Below, piece by piece: positions 12,901 through 22,537 of a stretch of 64,000 bases of DNA. Source of the DNA: Aurelia coerulea (taxonomy: Eukaryota; Cnidaria; Scyphozoa; Semaeostomeae; Ulmaridae). The number at the start of each line of letters is the position of its first letter. Position 1 is the stretch's first letter. A model generated the notes under the pieces. It was not told the DNA's origin. It worked only from the letters and a program-made list of their open reading frames with translations, and did not search any database. Made by a program: the position numbers and the translations under genes. Location of the stretch: NCBI GenBank assembly GCA_039566865.1, contig CM076949.1, positions 5,857,501-5,921,500 of the forward strand, written 5' to 3'.

Positions 12901-14764
12901 TCTAAGTATCGCGTGGTTGTCAATGAAACACAATGGAATTGCACTCCCAGGCGAAAACGCAGACAACTCGTCTTCATTTTAGTTGATAATGGCGCCTTTT
13001 CCTCTCCATTCTTATCAAAAATGATCATTCAGTTGACTTTCTTATCTCGTAAGCCTGCTGCTAGTCTCGATTAGTCTATTCCTCGTTTATGTTTCTTCAC
13101 ACCGTTTATCAGTTAAGCGATATATATACTGAATCAGTTTATTGTCTACTTTACACAAATCGTGTCTGTATAAGCATTTGTTTGTCCAGGGCCGTAGAAA
13201 GCATCCTAAGCTTGGGGGGCATGACATTTCAAGGCCATTTTTTCATCAATTGAAAGGGGCACTTCCTGGGACAAGAAGACACTTTTTCGTTATATTTGCA
13301 AAATTTTCGGTTGTTATCTTTCTATCTTTCTTTCTATGCTTCATATACGTTTCTTCACACCTTTTATCAGTGAAGCGATAAATATACTGATCATTTTATT
13401 GTCTACTCTCTAAAAATGGTGTGTGTGTATGTATAAACTCATTTTCTTTATAAGAAACTAAGGTCCAGGACTGGTAGGCAGTTTCTTGAATTTTTGGGCC
13501 ATTTTTCTTCCAAAAGTTTCTCACATGTTTCTTATATTTTTAATGCCAGAAGTGTAGAGTTAATTTTGTTTTATCTAAAGGGCTCCCATATAACTTAGTA
13601 AGATCTAAAAACAAGTAAATAACATAATTCTCACTCAAAATCGAGCTCAAAATAATGTCCAAGCAGTTGCTATAACTATACAGTGTCAAGACATTTTGAG
13701 TGCGATAGGAAAATTAAAGCTGTAAATTACGAAAGTTTCATAGCTTTTTCATTTCAGGTAGGGTTGTTTCTTAACTGTCGAAAAATTGAGCCTACCGTTT
13801 CTCATAAGCGGTTTCTCATAAAGAAAAAAAATGAGTGTAACCATTTCTTTGGCGAATTTACGGCAGCAAATTCGCTTTCTATCCAGCAAACCTGCTTCTG
13901 CCGGGTGTCCCAAAAAAATGTACTCTTGTTTAAAAAATCACCAAAAATTGATTATCAAACCTTTGATAAAATTTTCTTTTTGACTTGTTTTGTCAAAGAC
14001 CCAACAATATTTATAGATGCTAAAATTTTTGCTTTTTGATGCAACCAGGTAGAAAAATTAAACGCTGAAAAACCTTATTTTGAGCTATACTTTTTAAGCA
14101 AAATGCTCAATCTTGCCAACAGTCAAAATTTTCAGATTCTTCATCGTCATCGATGTCTCCAATGATAGTGTGCATTTCTTTCTGTCATTTATGACCAACC
14201 TAGAAGCGTTATATGCACAAAGGAATTGATCTGGCAAGCATAAATGCTCTTTTGCAGCATGATTCAAAACCAGATAGCCCTAAAAAGAGCTAAATTTGCT
14301 AATTTCAAACCAATTACAAGATCAGCTATGTCTGAGAAAATAATTTGGTCCTTGATCTACTTGGCAAAGAAGAAAATTGAAGATCGGTCATGTAATAAAA
14401 TTTTGGTGATTTTTCAAACGGGAGTACTTGGGTTTTGGGACACCCGATAGTTTATGGTTCATCTATGTTTGTTCATGGTGCATCATCTCTTCTTTCAGCA
14501 GCTCCAAATCACATGGTACATTCACCAATAAACGACTACAATGGTAACCGAATTCAATTTCAAATGGGCATGATGAATAACAGAAATTACATGGAGCATC
14601 CAATCATCAAAAGCGAATACAGTACCATTGATATGGATCAGAGCGGGGCATTCTCCTTCGTAGAGTCGTTAGGCCATGACAATAACGGATCCATTCCTCC
14701 GTACAACGTCTCGCATTCGCTTATGACGTCAGTACAAATGGCGCCAACTGCAGATGCTTGGTGA
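517..14764 (+). CDS. LHX1/5: LIM-homeobox transcription factor, LHX1/LHX5 class (3' part; exons 517-728, 8670-9062, 14499-14764)
   Basis: This is a sequence-specific nuclear transcription factor; LHX1/5 proteins pattern anterior and neural tissue in animals. The visible exons encode the second LIM zinc-binding domain, an acidic Ser/Asp/Glu-rich linker, a complete homeodomain and a C-terminal tail ending in Trp, as vertebrate LHX1 does. Both introns are phase 1 (leftover g joined to aa, then g joined to ca), so the reading frame stays open through all exons. The first LIM domain and start codon are not in the window, so the gene begins upstream of position 1. Introns are 7.9 and 5.4 kb and full of foldback transposons. 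The homeodomain [18 protein letters not shown] and helix 3 [19 protein letters not shown] are diagnostic of the LHX1/5 class over LHX3/4 or LHX2/9. An extra small exon inside the introns cannot be excluded. Confidence 0.93.
1685..2851. mobile_element. Foldback DNA transposon with TA flanks, hosting a second element
   Basis: The ends are tacggtgagtcaaaaa and tttttgactcacccggta, with similarity continuing about 110 bases inward (both arms contain tataaactgata and cttagata). A second element at 2,105-2,713 sits inside the right half. There is no transposase; it is a non-autonomous element. Confidence 0.75.
2105..2713. mobile_element. Nested foldback element (609 bp), TA target site
   Basis: Ends taccgggtgcgccaaaataa and ttattttggcgcacccggta. 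The inverted arms run about 230 bases each at roughly 80% identity, so the element is nearly one large hairpin. TA flanks and the end sequence suggest a Tc1/mariner-type mobiliser (inference). Confidence 0.85.
3338..3432. repeat. (TTA)n microsatellite, about 30 units
   Basis: An almost pure trinucleotide run. Shorter runs of the same type are at 3,170-3,192, 3,917-3,966 and 22,496-22,537, mostly at LINE 3' ends. It causes false poly-Tyr and poly-Leu reading frames. Confidence 0.97.
3433..3850 (-). mobile_element. Non-LTR retrotransposon fragment (C-terminal end of pol), interrupted by a 51-bp palindrome
   Basis: The minus-strand frame reads [75 protein letters not shown], the region after the reverse transcriptase domain of a LINE type common in invertebrates. 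Upstream coding ([17 protein letters not shown]) is split by an insertion at 3,754-3,804. Only the 3' end is present, and an AT-trinucleotide run lies on its 3' side. Confidence 0.8.
3754..3804. mobile_element. 51-bp perfect palindromic insertion with 8-bp target duplication
   Basis: Arms of 25 bases (tagcctgcgtgcagactcaa then ctcct) mirror perfectly around one central base. The 8 bases agggaatg occur on both sides. Removing the palindrome and one copy restores the LINE reading frame ([11 protein letters not shown]). Ends in this style also bound a 165-bp element at 39,449-39,613. Confidence 0.9.
3853..3920. repeat. (ATG)n microsatellite
   Basis: A run of atg units with rare gtg interruptions passes into an att run. 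It causes a false poly-Met reading frame. Confidence 0.97.
5261..5561. repeat. Tandem duplication, about 180-base unit
   Basis: Both units contain actgaaggctcctttctt, aaaacctgcgctagcccag and acagtgaca; they have diverged by scattered substitutions. Confidence 0.75.
5690..5882 (+). mobile_element. tRNA-derived SINE, full head and body
   Basis: The head has a Pol III A box (TGGCGCAGTGG) and B box (GGTTCGATGCC) at tRNA spacing. It is followed by a body with ccaccacttgagcgtcatg and a tail of ttcacc repeats. Related pieces occur at 25,333-25,445, 41,990-42,085 (minus) and 47,797-47,893. Confidence 0.8.
7320..7522. mobile_element. GGTCAAACGA...TCGTTTGACC inverted-repeat cluster
   Basis: ggtcaaacgatccaacat at 7,320 is mirrored at 7,375-7,392 and again at 7,507-7,522, with internal repeats of ccaacat and atgttggg. 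It looks like a MITE with an internal end copy. Confidence 0.7.
7770..8535. repeat. Cluster of inverted repeats around cacatgacttgaaatgggt
   Basis: The motif cacatgacttgaaatgggt, followed by an accttag-cgatttggtcta block, occurs at about 7,953 (+) and 8,486 (+), and in reverse at 8,330-8,374. A diverged end lies at 7,770. These are probably two related foldback elements. It lies just upstream of the homeodomain exon. Confidence 0.65.
8670..9062 (+). CDS. LHX1/5: LHX1/5 exon: acidic linker and homeodomain
   Basis: The acceptor is tctggtttag at 8669 and the donor is gtaaga at 9063, phase 1 at both ends. The exon starts with a Ser/Asp/Glu-rich linker ([13 protein letters not shown]...). The homeodomain follows at about 8750-8937, with the [11 protein letters not shown] recognition helix and Gln at the position that sets TAAT-flank preference. 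After it comes a basic then serine-rich stretch ([22 protein letters not shown]) ending FFPP, which resembles the FFPQ segment after the vertebrate LHX1 homeodomain. Confidence 0.96.
9095..9240. repeat. Dispersed repeat also found at 61,820-61,935
   Basis: tacaacactacgggaacgat and gactacccca correspond to tacaatactacgaagacgat and tctaccccg at 61,820-61,935. Confidence 0.5.
9379..9455. mobile_element. Short foldback, ACTTGCTCC/GGAGCAAGT ends
   Basis: cagacttgctccatgtctat is mirrored by aaatagacttggagcaagtg 50 bases later. It is related to the ACTTGCCCCAAGT elements at 24,842 and 58,630. Confidence 0.6.
10016..10396. mobile_element. Foldback element interrupted by a second palindromic element
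   Basis: The outer arms share tagctgagatgttaaaa, ggtacc/ggtact and gcaatctgtcccc with their mirror at 10,323-10,396. The left arm is broken at 10,068-10,143 by a 76-bp hairpin (aacacgacgtttc...gaaacgtcgtgtt) flanked by TTAAA on both sides. The right arm has no such break, so the order of insertion is clear. Confidence 0.8.
10385..10695. repeat. Dispersed repeat also found inverted at 51,360-51,620
   Basis: The blocks agagacttc-agagacgga, ggtaattccaa and gtctcccgtt-tcagaatt are shared in opposite orientation with 51,360-51,620. Pieces recur at 19,370-19,545 and 20,830-21,075 (tctaccattttcagta). Confidence 0.6.
11999..12629. mobile_element. MITE with aggtgttccaaaaaattgtgc ends
   Basis: The left end is aggtgttccaaaaaattgtg; the right end is the complement of caatgg-type atggtgtctcagaaaattg. 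The arms are about 200 bases (both include a-caagtggtt- and gtttcagagac-like blocks). End copies of the family occur at 49,500-49,580, 62,634-62,800 and 63,700-63,762. Confidence 0.75.
13187..13275 (+). mobile_element. Partial hAT-like MITE (5' end only)
   Basis: cagggccgtagaaagcatcc, ggggggcatgacattt and gaaaggggcac match the complete copy at 36,218-36,384. The right end is missing. The fragment is bracketed by a direct repeat of about 90 bases (13,090-13,177 and 13,347-13,440, both with gtttcttcacacc and aagcgata). Confidence 0.7.
13901..14448. mobile_element. Foldback element abutting the LHX1/5 terminal exon
   Basis: Ends ccgggtgtcccaaaa and ttttgggacacccga are inverted, and the arms share aaaaatcaccaaaa and further blocks over about 150 bases. 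Its right end lies only 50 bases before the chosen exon start. Confidence 0.8.
14499..14764 (+). CDS. LHX1/5: LHX1/5 terminal coding exon
   Basis: It encodes a Met/Asn/Ser-rich tail ([20 protein letters not shown] ... MAPTADAW, stop TGA at 14762). The final Trp matches the ending of vertebrate LHX1. I place the acceptor at 14498 because catctcttctttcag has a good pyrimidine tract. An AG at 14450 is also in phase, but it lies within a few bases of the end of a transposon and lacks pyrimidines. The exon start is therefore uncertain by 48 bases; the frame is not. Confidence 0.85.
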
Positions 14765-16227
14765 GTTCCTTGCCGATGAACTGAATTTGTTGCCGATTGG
14801 CACTGATTTGAGCAGAATCTCTGGTGTCAATTGGCTTGATGTGTCAGCGAATGGCAATGCTTGGAAATTAAATATGTTGCCGATTGACTACATCAACAGA
14901 AATATATGAATGTATGTAAATGATTCGTTAAGGTATTGGGTTGTATCGTTGTTGTACAGTAAGTTGAAAATAATTATAAGTTAAGAGTAGGTCTTTGATT
15001 GATTTGAAATTAATTATATGGAAGTTCATACGGTTAGCCTGCATGCCTAAAAACGTGGCTGTTCTGTGAAGTTTTGACTGAATTATTCAGGGCAGATTGC
15101 TAAGATGCTAGCCAGAGACAACTTGATGTCAAAAACTGTTTGTTTAATTCCATTTCGATTGCTGGGAAAACATTATGTCTGTTGTAGTTGAATTTTCGTT
15201 AAACTGTGGCAGATAGGAAAACTTTATTTTTTCATACATTTGCAACGACATTTATTTCGCGAAAATCGGTCCCGCGTGGAAGAAACTCGGTGCTTTTGAA
15301 CACACACCCCCCCCTCAAAAATATTTGCATTTGCGCCCCTGAAATAAGTACGTAGACCGTATGAACTACCATAACATAATCCCTTTATTAAAGGTAATGT
15401 GTCCATGTAAGTACATTGGCTTTTTGAGAGCATGCCACTTTCACGTGATGTTTTACTTTCGAGTACCGAATAAACGAGTGGGGAATGAGAATATTCGGGG
15501 GGGGGGAGTCGGAAATGATTCAATTTATAATAATAGTCGGGGGAGGCTGGAAGCATTGAAAGTAGTTGTTTTCTTAGTTAACCACGTATCTTTTTCATAT
15601 CTATTCAAAAATTATGTTCACCATCATTTCGATTGGTGATAGGTGAATCCTAGGAAATAGGAAATATGTGCTCCTAAGATTCAAGATTCAAGATTCAAGA
15701 TAGGAAATAGGTGCTCCTAAGAAGACGAGAAAAATCACAAAAATACTGTCATCTTTTTGGCTTTTAACTAGAATTTGAATCATTCAAATCCATGAAGTAC
15801 TTTCATGAGGTGCTACGAATTTCGAAAGTGGGAACTTTTTTCTGGCTCACCCGGTAGTACCCTTGGTTTGCCCATGGGTGGTTAGATGGCACAGTTGTGC
15901 TTGATTCCCACAGCTTTGTTCTTTTGCGGAGGAAAACTTTGCTTACTATTAAGGAGGAGCTAGCGCAAGAGATTTGTAGTTATCTCCTCCGCAGAACAAT
16001 ATAAATTATTCCTCTGCAGGTACATAATAGCTGCAGTGCTCCTCCATAGAAGCACACCACCAGTGTCTAACTACCCTAGGTTTGCCAGTTGCTTATCAAA
16101 AGAGCTCCAAACAATTTTTCAGTCTGTGCATGTCTTCTTTAGCCGGGAAGAGAATTTAGTGGATAAAAAGTATTGCCAGTTTTTACAAAATATATGTCAA
16201 AGAACAAGCCTTGTTTCAATTGTAGAT

Positions 16228-16383
16228 AAGATAGATACTAGAAGAGTTAGAGGTAAAAAATGACAGTAGTTGTCACATGCAAAAAGTGACTGTCACCTCC
16301 TGATGATAACATAAAATTGAAAGGCCTTAGTGTACTGAGAAATTTTTCCATTTTTTGCATCTGACTCTTCTAGTATCTATCTT
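16228..16383. mobile_element. MITE with agatagatactagaagagt ends
   Basis: agatagatactagaagagtt is mirrored by gactcttctagtatctatct about 130 bases later; ttttttgca/tgcaaaaa-type blocks continue inward. Intergenic. Confidence 0.75.
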
Positions 16384-18339
16384 GTTGTAGATAGATAGCG
16401 TTCCTTTATCCAATAAATTGATCTTCTGAAAAAAGACGGGGAAGATCTAGCATGATCCAAAAATGCTTGCAACAGACACCTGCAATCAGACACCTGAAAT
16501 CAAGTTTCAGTACTGTGTCCTGTTCATGATCTAAATGAAATTTTTCATGGCAAAACATTTAGTCACTTTGTTCCTGGTTGTAAGTTTTAATCGAAGGACC
16601 TAAACTCAACAGAAATGGTTTTAAAAGCTGCAAAGCTTACAAGGATATGAGGTTATATTCAAATTGTTGGACATTCGGTCGTTGTGTGTAAATTCAGTGA
16701 ATTTTGGGCCTTACTAAGATATGGGGCTAATTTCTTGTTATCATTATAGTATCCCCTTAAAGCTAGATAGTTAGGGTAAAATATTGTGGAAATTGCTGGT
16801 ATACGATGCGTCGTTTAGTACCATGATATTTAAATCAGTAGCATGTATAAATTTTCTTCAAGAGCAGATTGTAAATAAGTTGATATTGCTTTGGGGAGAA
16901 TATGATAATCTTGCCAACTTCACTGCCGTGGCATTTATGTCATCTTTGGTTTAGTTACTGACAGAGCCTGTATGGTATTATACCATAGAAATATGTGTTA
17001 TACGTTTAGCCGTCTATCTTAAAACCTCGTTACGAAAAAGAAAAATTGCAAAATTCTTTTAAATATAGGAGCAAGAAGATTTCGCTCAAGTTAAGGAGTT
17101 TCACATTTGAGATGAATAAGATTTTTGAATCCGCCCTGATGATTTCTTGAGCTCTTTAGTTCCTGAAAGACCATAGGCGTTTAATTTCTTTCCAGGCTTC
17201 AACATGCAAATCTAGGTATTTGAATTGCTCGTTAAAGACTGTGCAGATTTTTGTTGCTTTGTTTGAGACTTTTCAACGATGAAAAGTCCAAAATGCACCA
17301 GCGAGATTAATTCTTCAGGCAAAAAGTGGCGCAGATGCGGCCCAGATGTTGAGCACCAGGCAAGAGATACCAGAATAGTCGAGCTGGCCGGTTTCAGTCA
17401 ATTAAAACATCAAGGCTCATTTCAAAATATTTTACTGATATTTTTTATAGTGAAGAACGGAAAGAGGGACCAGACCCCGTTATTTCTACTGCTCTCTGCC
17501 ACCACTGCCAGAGGTATCATAATTCAAAATTACCCGTATGTCATGATTCCCAATTGCTTATGATACTTCTAAAATTGTACAGAGAGGATGGATCCGACTG
17601 AATTTGTACGACTCTCATGGCCAGGGCTGGGCCGGGCTGGAAGAGGAAGTAGTTGGGTAGACACGCAGTTTGCTACATTTAGGAGAAGAAGGGTAGATTG
17701 ATGTGCTTTGAGGTAAAACTTTAATTACAAAGTCTGTCTCAAATCAGATGTCATGTAAGATTTGCGATGACGCAAAATGATTCATGCAAACCGTTTTAAA
17801 TGTTTTTATTTGCGGAAATTTCACGTGACATTTTATGTGAGATAGACTTTAGTTTTGTTTCATGGTGAAGAAGCTCCAGTCAAAAATAACGATTGTTCTT
17901 AGATGGCTACTCATTCAGAAAGATATGTAAATATGTTTGGATTGAAGATGCTATTATTTTGTTAAGTTTAACATACGTTTATCATGTGCTTTATTAGCTG
18001 CACGCTAGGTGCAAGCCTGAAGCAACTGAATATGTATGACTGTAGTAAATGATAAGGGTAAATGGTAAATGATGTTGTCGGCCATTATCAGTTTCTGAAT
18101 CTCTCTTCTGTGTTTCTAATCGACTCTGTACCCTTCAGTTCGGCAGATACAGAATTTTCATATCTTACTGTTGTCTTGAAGATTGTTTGCACAACTATGA
18201 ACCAGCCAAAATTGTCGAAAGATTAAGTTTCAGGAATTTTTTTTGCAAATATGATCCATTTGACGGGCAGCTGTTGTAAGCGAGGATACACTGCAGGAAG
18301 GGTCAGGAAACTCCACAAATAGCTTACCAGCGTTTAGGA

Positions 18340-18730
18340 TTTCAAAATCCGAATTCTTCAGATTTTTCAAAGATTTTGGGGTTTTTACTAAGATTCTCGA
18401 AAGTTTTTATATTCTTCATGATTTTAAGACTTTTTGAGATCTTTAGATTTTTGAAATTTTGAAAGATTTTCGAGATTCTTAAAGATTTTGTCAAATTTGT
18501 ATAGATCTGAACAACTTTTGAGATTTTGTAAGAATTTTCAAGAGATCTTTTATCAATTTGTACCATTTTGACGGGATTTCAGGGATCTTTGTAGATTTTC
18601 GAAGATTTCTAGGATGTTCAATGGGATTTGTATGATTTCTTGAGATTTTTGAGACCTTCAAGATTCTTCAAGATTTTAGAGATCTTTGAAGATGTTTCTA
18701 GGATTTTTACGAAAATGCACGAGATTTTTG
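18340..18730. repeat. Low-complexity agattttt-rich tract
   Basis: Dozens of gatttt, aagattt and gagattttt words at irregular spacing, with open frames on the minus strand from Lys/Ile/Asn codons. Similar text occurs at 1-110. No gene is supported. Confidence 0.6.
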
Positions 18731-19155
18731 GAAGGAATTGTTCCTCGCTGCAGCACTCAAAATGCTCATGAAGGAGGTAAAAGCTACTCCATGATTTATT
18801 ACTTGGAAAATTCCTTGCTTGAAACCTGTTATTACTTCCTACCGCTAATGGAATGGTGTAACAATCATTTATTGTTTCTTGAAGCAACAAGTTGAAGGAC
18901 TCAAAGATGTGCGAGAATATTGTTCAGTTTCCCAAACTTATACCACGAATTAATGCGGCACATCTTTAGATTTATCTTTCTACGTTCTACCCATTGTCAC
19001 GTTTTCCGTGACAACCCATATTGGCATGCATTTGGCACGAGTTAGCTACTCAGGTTTCAGATTTCAACAAACATTTCAACAAACATTTCACGGAATGAGC
19101 TAGTCTCTTCCTGATGTGGAGTACACCAAATCGAGATTGCTCACAAACAGACAAA

Positions 19156-19167
19156 ATGGCCGACTGA
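19156..19167 (+). promoter_or_regulatory. Three-codon upstream ORF with YY1-like motif in the MED31 leader
   Basis: acaaaATGGCCGACTGA reads Met-Ala-Asp-stop, 55 bases before the proposed MED31 start codon. aaaATGGCCGAC is also close to the YY1 consensus AAnATGGCGGC, common near start sites of animal housekeeping genes. If the transcript starts upstream of 19,156 this is a minimal uORF. If it starts at or just after the motif it is a promoter element. The sequence cannot decide between these. Confidence 0.45.
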
Positions 19168-19222
19168 CAGTTCCAAAGCTTTCGCGGCTCTCCGCTCTCT
19201 TGTGGAAGAAATAGATGAAAAG

Positions 19223-19262
19223 ATGAGTTTCATGGAACCTAAAACTGAGACAGTAATGGAAG
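19223..19262 (+). CDS. MED31: MED31 exon 1 (start codon)
   Basis: It begins ATG AGT TTC ATG GAA and encodes MSFMEPKTETVME plus one base, ending at a strong donor gtgagt (19263). The leftover g joins the aa that opens exon 2 to make Glu, giving ...VMEENEPANKRRFEMELEF, which matches the acidic, poorly conserved N-terminus of MED31 proteins. The frame is also open upstream (VEEIDEK), so the start could lie slightly earlier. The next in-frame Met is four codons in. Confidence 0.75.
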
Positions 19263-22200
19263 GTGAGTTTAATGGTAAGAAATTCTATTTTGCAATGATA
19301 AATAGAGGCTAATAGATAACACCAAGAATTTAAATAAAACAAGCTGAGTGAGAAAAATGAATTAATAATTTTGCAAGTGCGAATTCTTTTGGGCATCCGA
19401 AGTTTGCAAAGTCTTCTGAAAACGGCAGACTTCGTGAACAAAAATGTCAGTTTCCGAAAGAATGCACATTCTGAAAACGGTAGAGTTGGCAGAGTTCGCA
19501 GAGAAAAATCCCAAAAAATGGGAATTCTGAAAGAGTTCAAATGTTGTGTTCCAGGTTGGAAAACATGCGTGATTTGGCCTAGGGTCACACCTCCAGTCTG
19601 CGGACACTATTATTAGATTGGTAATTTTCACCACTTAGAAATCGCGTACAAACCTATGACTCACAACAAAAATAGTTTGAAACATGTGCTATCAGAATAT
19701 CGAAATGAAATTTTAATCAATTTCTCGACACAAAAATCTTGGCTATTCTTTGTCTTGTTGTCTCTTTCCAGTTGGCGGCCATGACCTCCAGTCTGCGGAC
19801 ATGTAATAAATTCACTACAAATTGGCTACAAATTTGCCTAAAAGCGCATTATTTCAGAATATTTCCAACAATCTAGCCATTGCTAACTCATTGTCATACC
19901 TTGCAAATCACAATGGTTCCAAATAAGCTCTCGATTTAAGCCAAAATTAACAAAACAAATCGATGATAACATCCTGTAAAAAATTGGGCCTATATTGCCG
20001 CTTTTCCACAGGGCCTCGAAGCGCACAAGAAACAAATGGAAAACACGTGTCCGCAGACTGGAGATGGGGTGTGTCAGTAACGGGTTGAATTTTAACCCCC
20101 CTGAATCCTGAATAAGAGACGGAATCATCAGAGCTCCCAAGGGAATTTGAAAACAAAGCATGGTCAAACAATCGGAGCGTGAAAAAGTCTCAACGGAACA
20201 TTTTCCAATGATTTAACGAACAAAGTTTGAATTCACTGGTTTATTGACTGATGCTGGCAATGGAAAGGATTCTTGGCTGTCAATTTTCAATTTGCTCCGA
20301 AGATGATCGCTTTGCCTGATGAAATTCTCGACGGAAATTTTCGAATGAGAATAAAACGAGGTTTCAGTGACCAGAAAATTGCGTGGATTTACGGTCTTTT
20401 TATTGACGAAAACAAGAATTTTCGCTTGTTGTCCGCATACTGGAGGTGTCCGCAGACTGGAGGTATGACCCTATGCGTAGTAGCGAGTGAAATAAATTTG
20501 AAGGTGCGAGCTGCGAGTGGACTTTAAAAAGAGTTCAAAAAGCTGCGAGAGAAGCAAAATTAACAATAAATCTTTTGTTCTCGCATGGGAGGATTGGTTA
20601 TTGTAGCTGCGAGCAGCGAGTTTGACAGAGTTTCATAGCTGCGAGTGGAAGCAAGTTTTCCAACCTGGGTTGTGTTCGGCCAAGCGCATTAAAGCCAATT
20701 GCAATGCATTATATTTTTGTTTTGCAAATCCCAGTAAATCCCAAGACAAGAAAAAGGAATTTATAATACTACTTCATTGTATTTTTGAGTGTTTTGTAAA
20801 CTTTTTCATTCACGAAACAACGCTCTTTGCGATATCTTGGAAGTCTACCAGCTTCAGGACCAGAAGGTTTTTGAGGCTTCGGAAGTCTACCATTTTCAGT
20901 AGAGCCCAAAAGAATACATCAAAAATCTCTTGGAAGTCTACCGAAAACAGAATGACCTAAAGATGGGCTTTTCGCCAAAATGATTTAAAGTCTGTGAACC
21001 CTACCATTTTCAGTAAAATGACACCAAAAGAATTGGATTTTAGCTTCTAACTCTACCATTTTCAGAAGATGCCCAAAAGAATACCGGGGCCCAAATATTG
21101 CTCTTTGATTGACCACCCAAGTCAACAACAAGGCCTAAACAAAGACTGTTACGTGAATGCTCCAGGCAGCTTAGCCAGCAAGATGCGTCAGATGTTTCTA
21201 TCTTTCAAGTCAACACATAGTGCAAATTTTACAAAAGAAATGAAATGTACCATTAAATGAAGCTTTATTCCCTTATCTTCCATTTTTGGCATGACCATCT
21301 TTTAATCATGCTCAATGAAATAGGTTCAGAACCTAAGGTTCTTTTCTTTTCAGGCTAAAGTCAATTTTGATCCATCTTCTCTTTGTCAGAGCATAGTCAA
21401 AGAAGCTAAAATTGATTGAAATGTAATCCTGCAGAACAGAAGAGCAATAATGGTCGTCTCAATCAAGGATTCACCTGAAGCTTTTTGTTTTCTTTCAAGA
21501 TAATGTGAGGGGTGTTAGTAGGTCTTGAAAGCTAGAACCAAACATTTATTCCACTGTCACCAGACAATATTTCTTGCTGTTTGTCCAGAAGATCTCCCCC
21601 CTGCCACTTTGGCTAAACAATAGAGTGCATTGTTTATTTATTGTTCTCACCTGCACTCTTCCCTGTACAAGAAACAGTGGGTGATGTTCCTGATTCCTGA
21701 TTGGTCTTGCTACAGTAGCTACTTTCAGCAAACCATTACAACAAAGATTCCAACCGGGAGTCGTGTGCAAGCAAGAATGGAATTTGTGGTATGTTTCGAA
21801 ACCAGATTGGTGTGCATTTAGACAAGCACATGAATCTGCAACAACACTTTGAGAAAGTATATAAAAAGGCATCTGCAAGGGTAAAGCTCCTTTCCCGTAT
21901 TCGAGAACAAATAGGTCCCTATGTTGCAGAATCAATATACAAAGCTATGATACGTCCAATATTAATGTATTGTTATCAACTACAACTTGGACTACCTAAG
22001 GGCACCATTGATAAGCTACAATCTATTCAGAATAGAGCAGCAAAGATCGCCTGCCCACGTGAACCACCTGAGTGTTGGGATAAAATAGCGGAAGTGCGCA
22101 ACAGACGTGTTGCTATAGACGTCTTCAAATGTTTGCATGGCCTTTTACCAGAACATTTCACGCAATATTTCAAGCGTCATCAGCATGGAAAAGACACTAG

Positions 22201-22497
22201 AGGAAATAATTCAAGTCTCATTTTACCATCTATAAGAACAGAAACTGGCAAACGAACTTTCGCTTTCCAAGGAGTTCATATTTTCAATAAACTTCCCAAG
22301 GACATTCGGGACGAAGAATCTCTCGTGCGTTTTAAGCATAAACTTAGCCTTTTATAAAACATTTTAATGAAACAGTTTTGAACACAGTTTTAACTTCGAT
22401 GTAATTTTTCATTTCTCATTTTATCTTTTTCGTTTAACAGGTCCTTGACTGATAACAGAATTTCTATTCTGAACAAGTAAACCTGTATAAATATTAC

Positions 22498-22537
<40 letters not shown>

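Larger units (their letters stand above)
14765..19222. other. Intergenic region between LHX1/5 and MED31
   Basis: The first part is presumably LHX1/5 3' UTR, with no clear polyadenylation hexamer recognised. It contains three attcaag units (15,685-15,705), the MITE at 16,228, and the low-complexity tract at 18,340. No coding region can be supported. Confidence 0.5.

Noticed and set aside
19100..19588. 162-codon minus-strand frame over MED31 exon 1
   Set aside because: Antisense to the MED31 start and a dispersed repeat; no homology and biased composition.
20273..20527. 84-codon frame with some coding feel
   Set aside because: It lies inside and runs through the end of the MITE at 19,580-20,473.
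21546..21935. 129-codon minus-strand frame
   Set aside because: Antisense shadow of the LINE fragment at 21,791.
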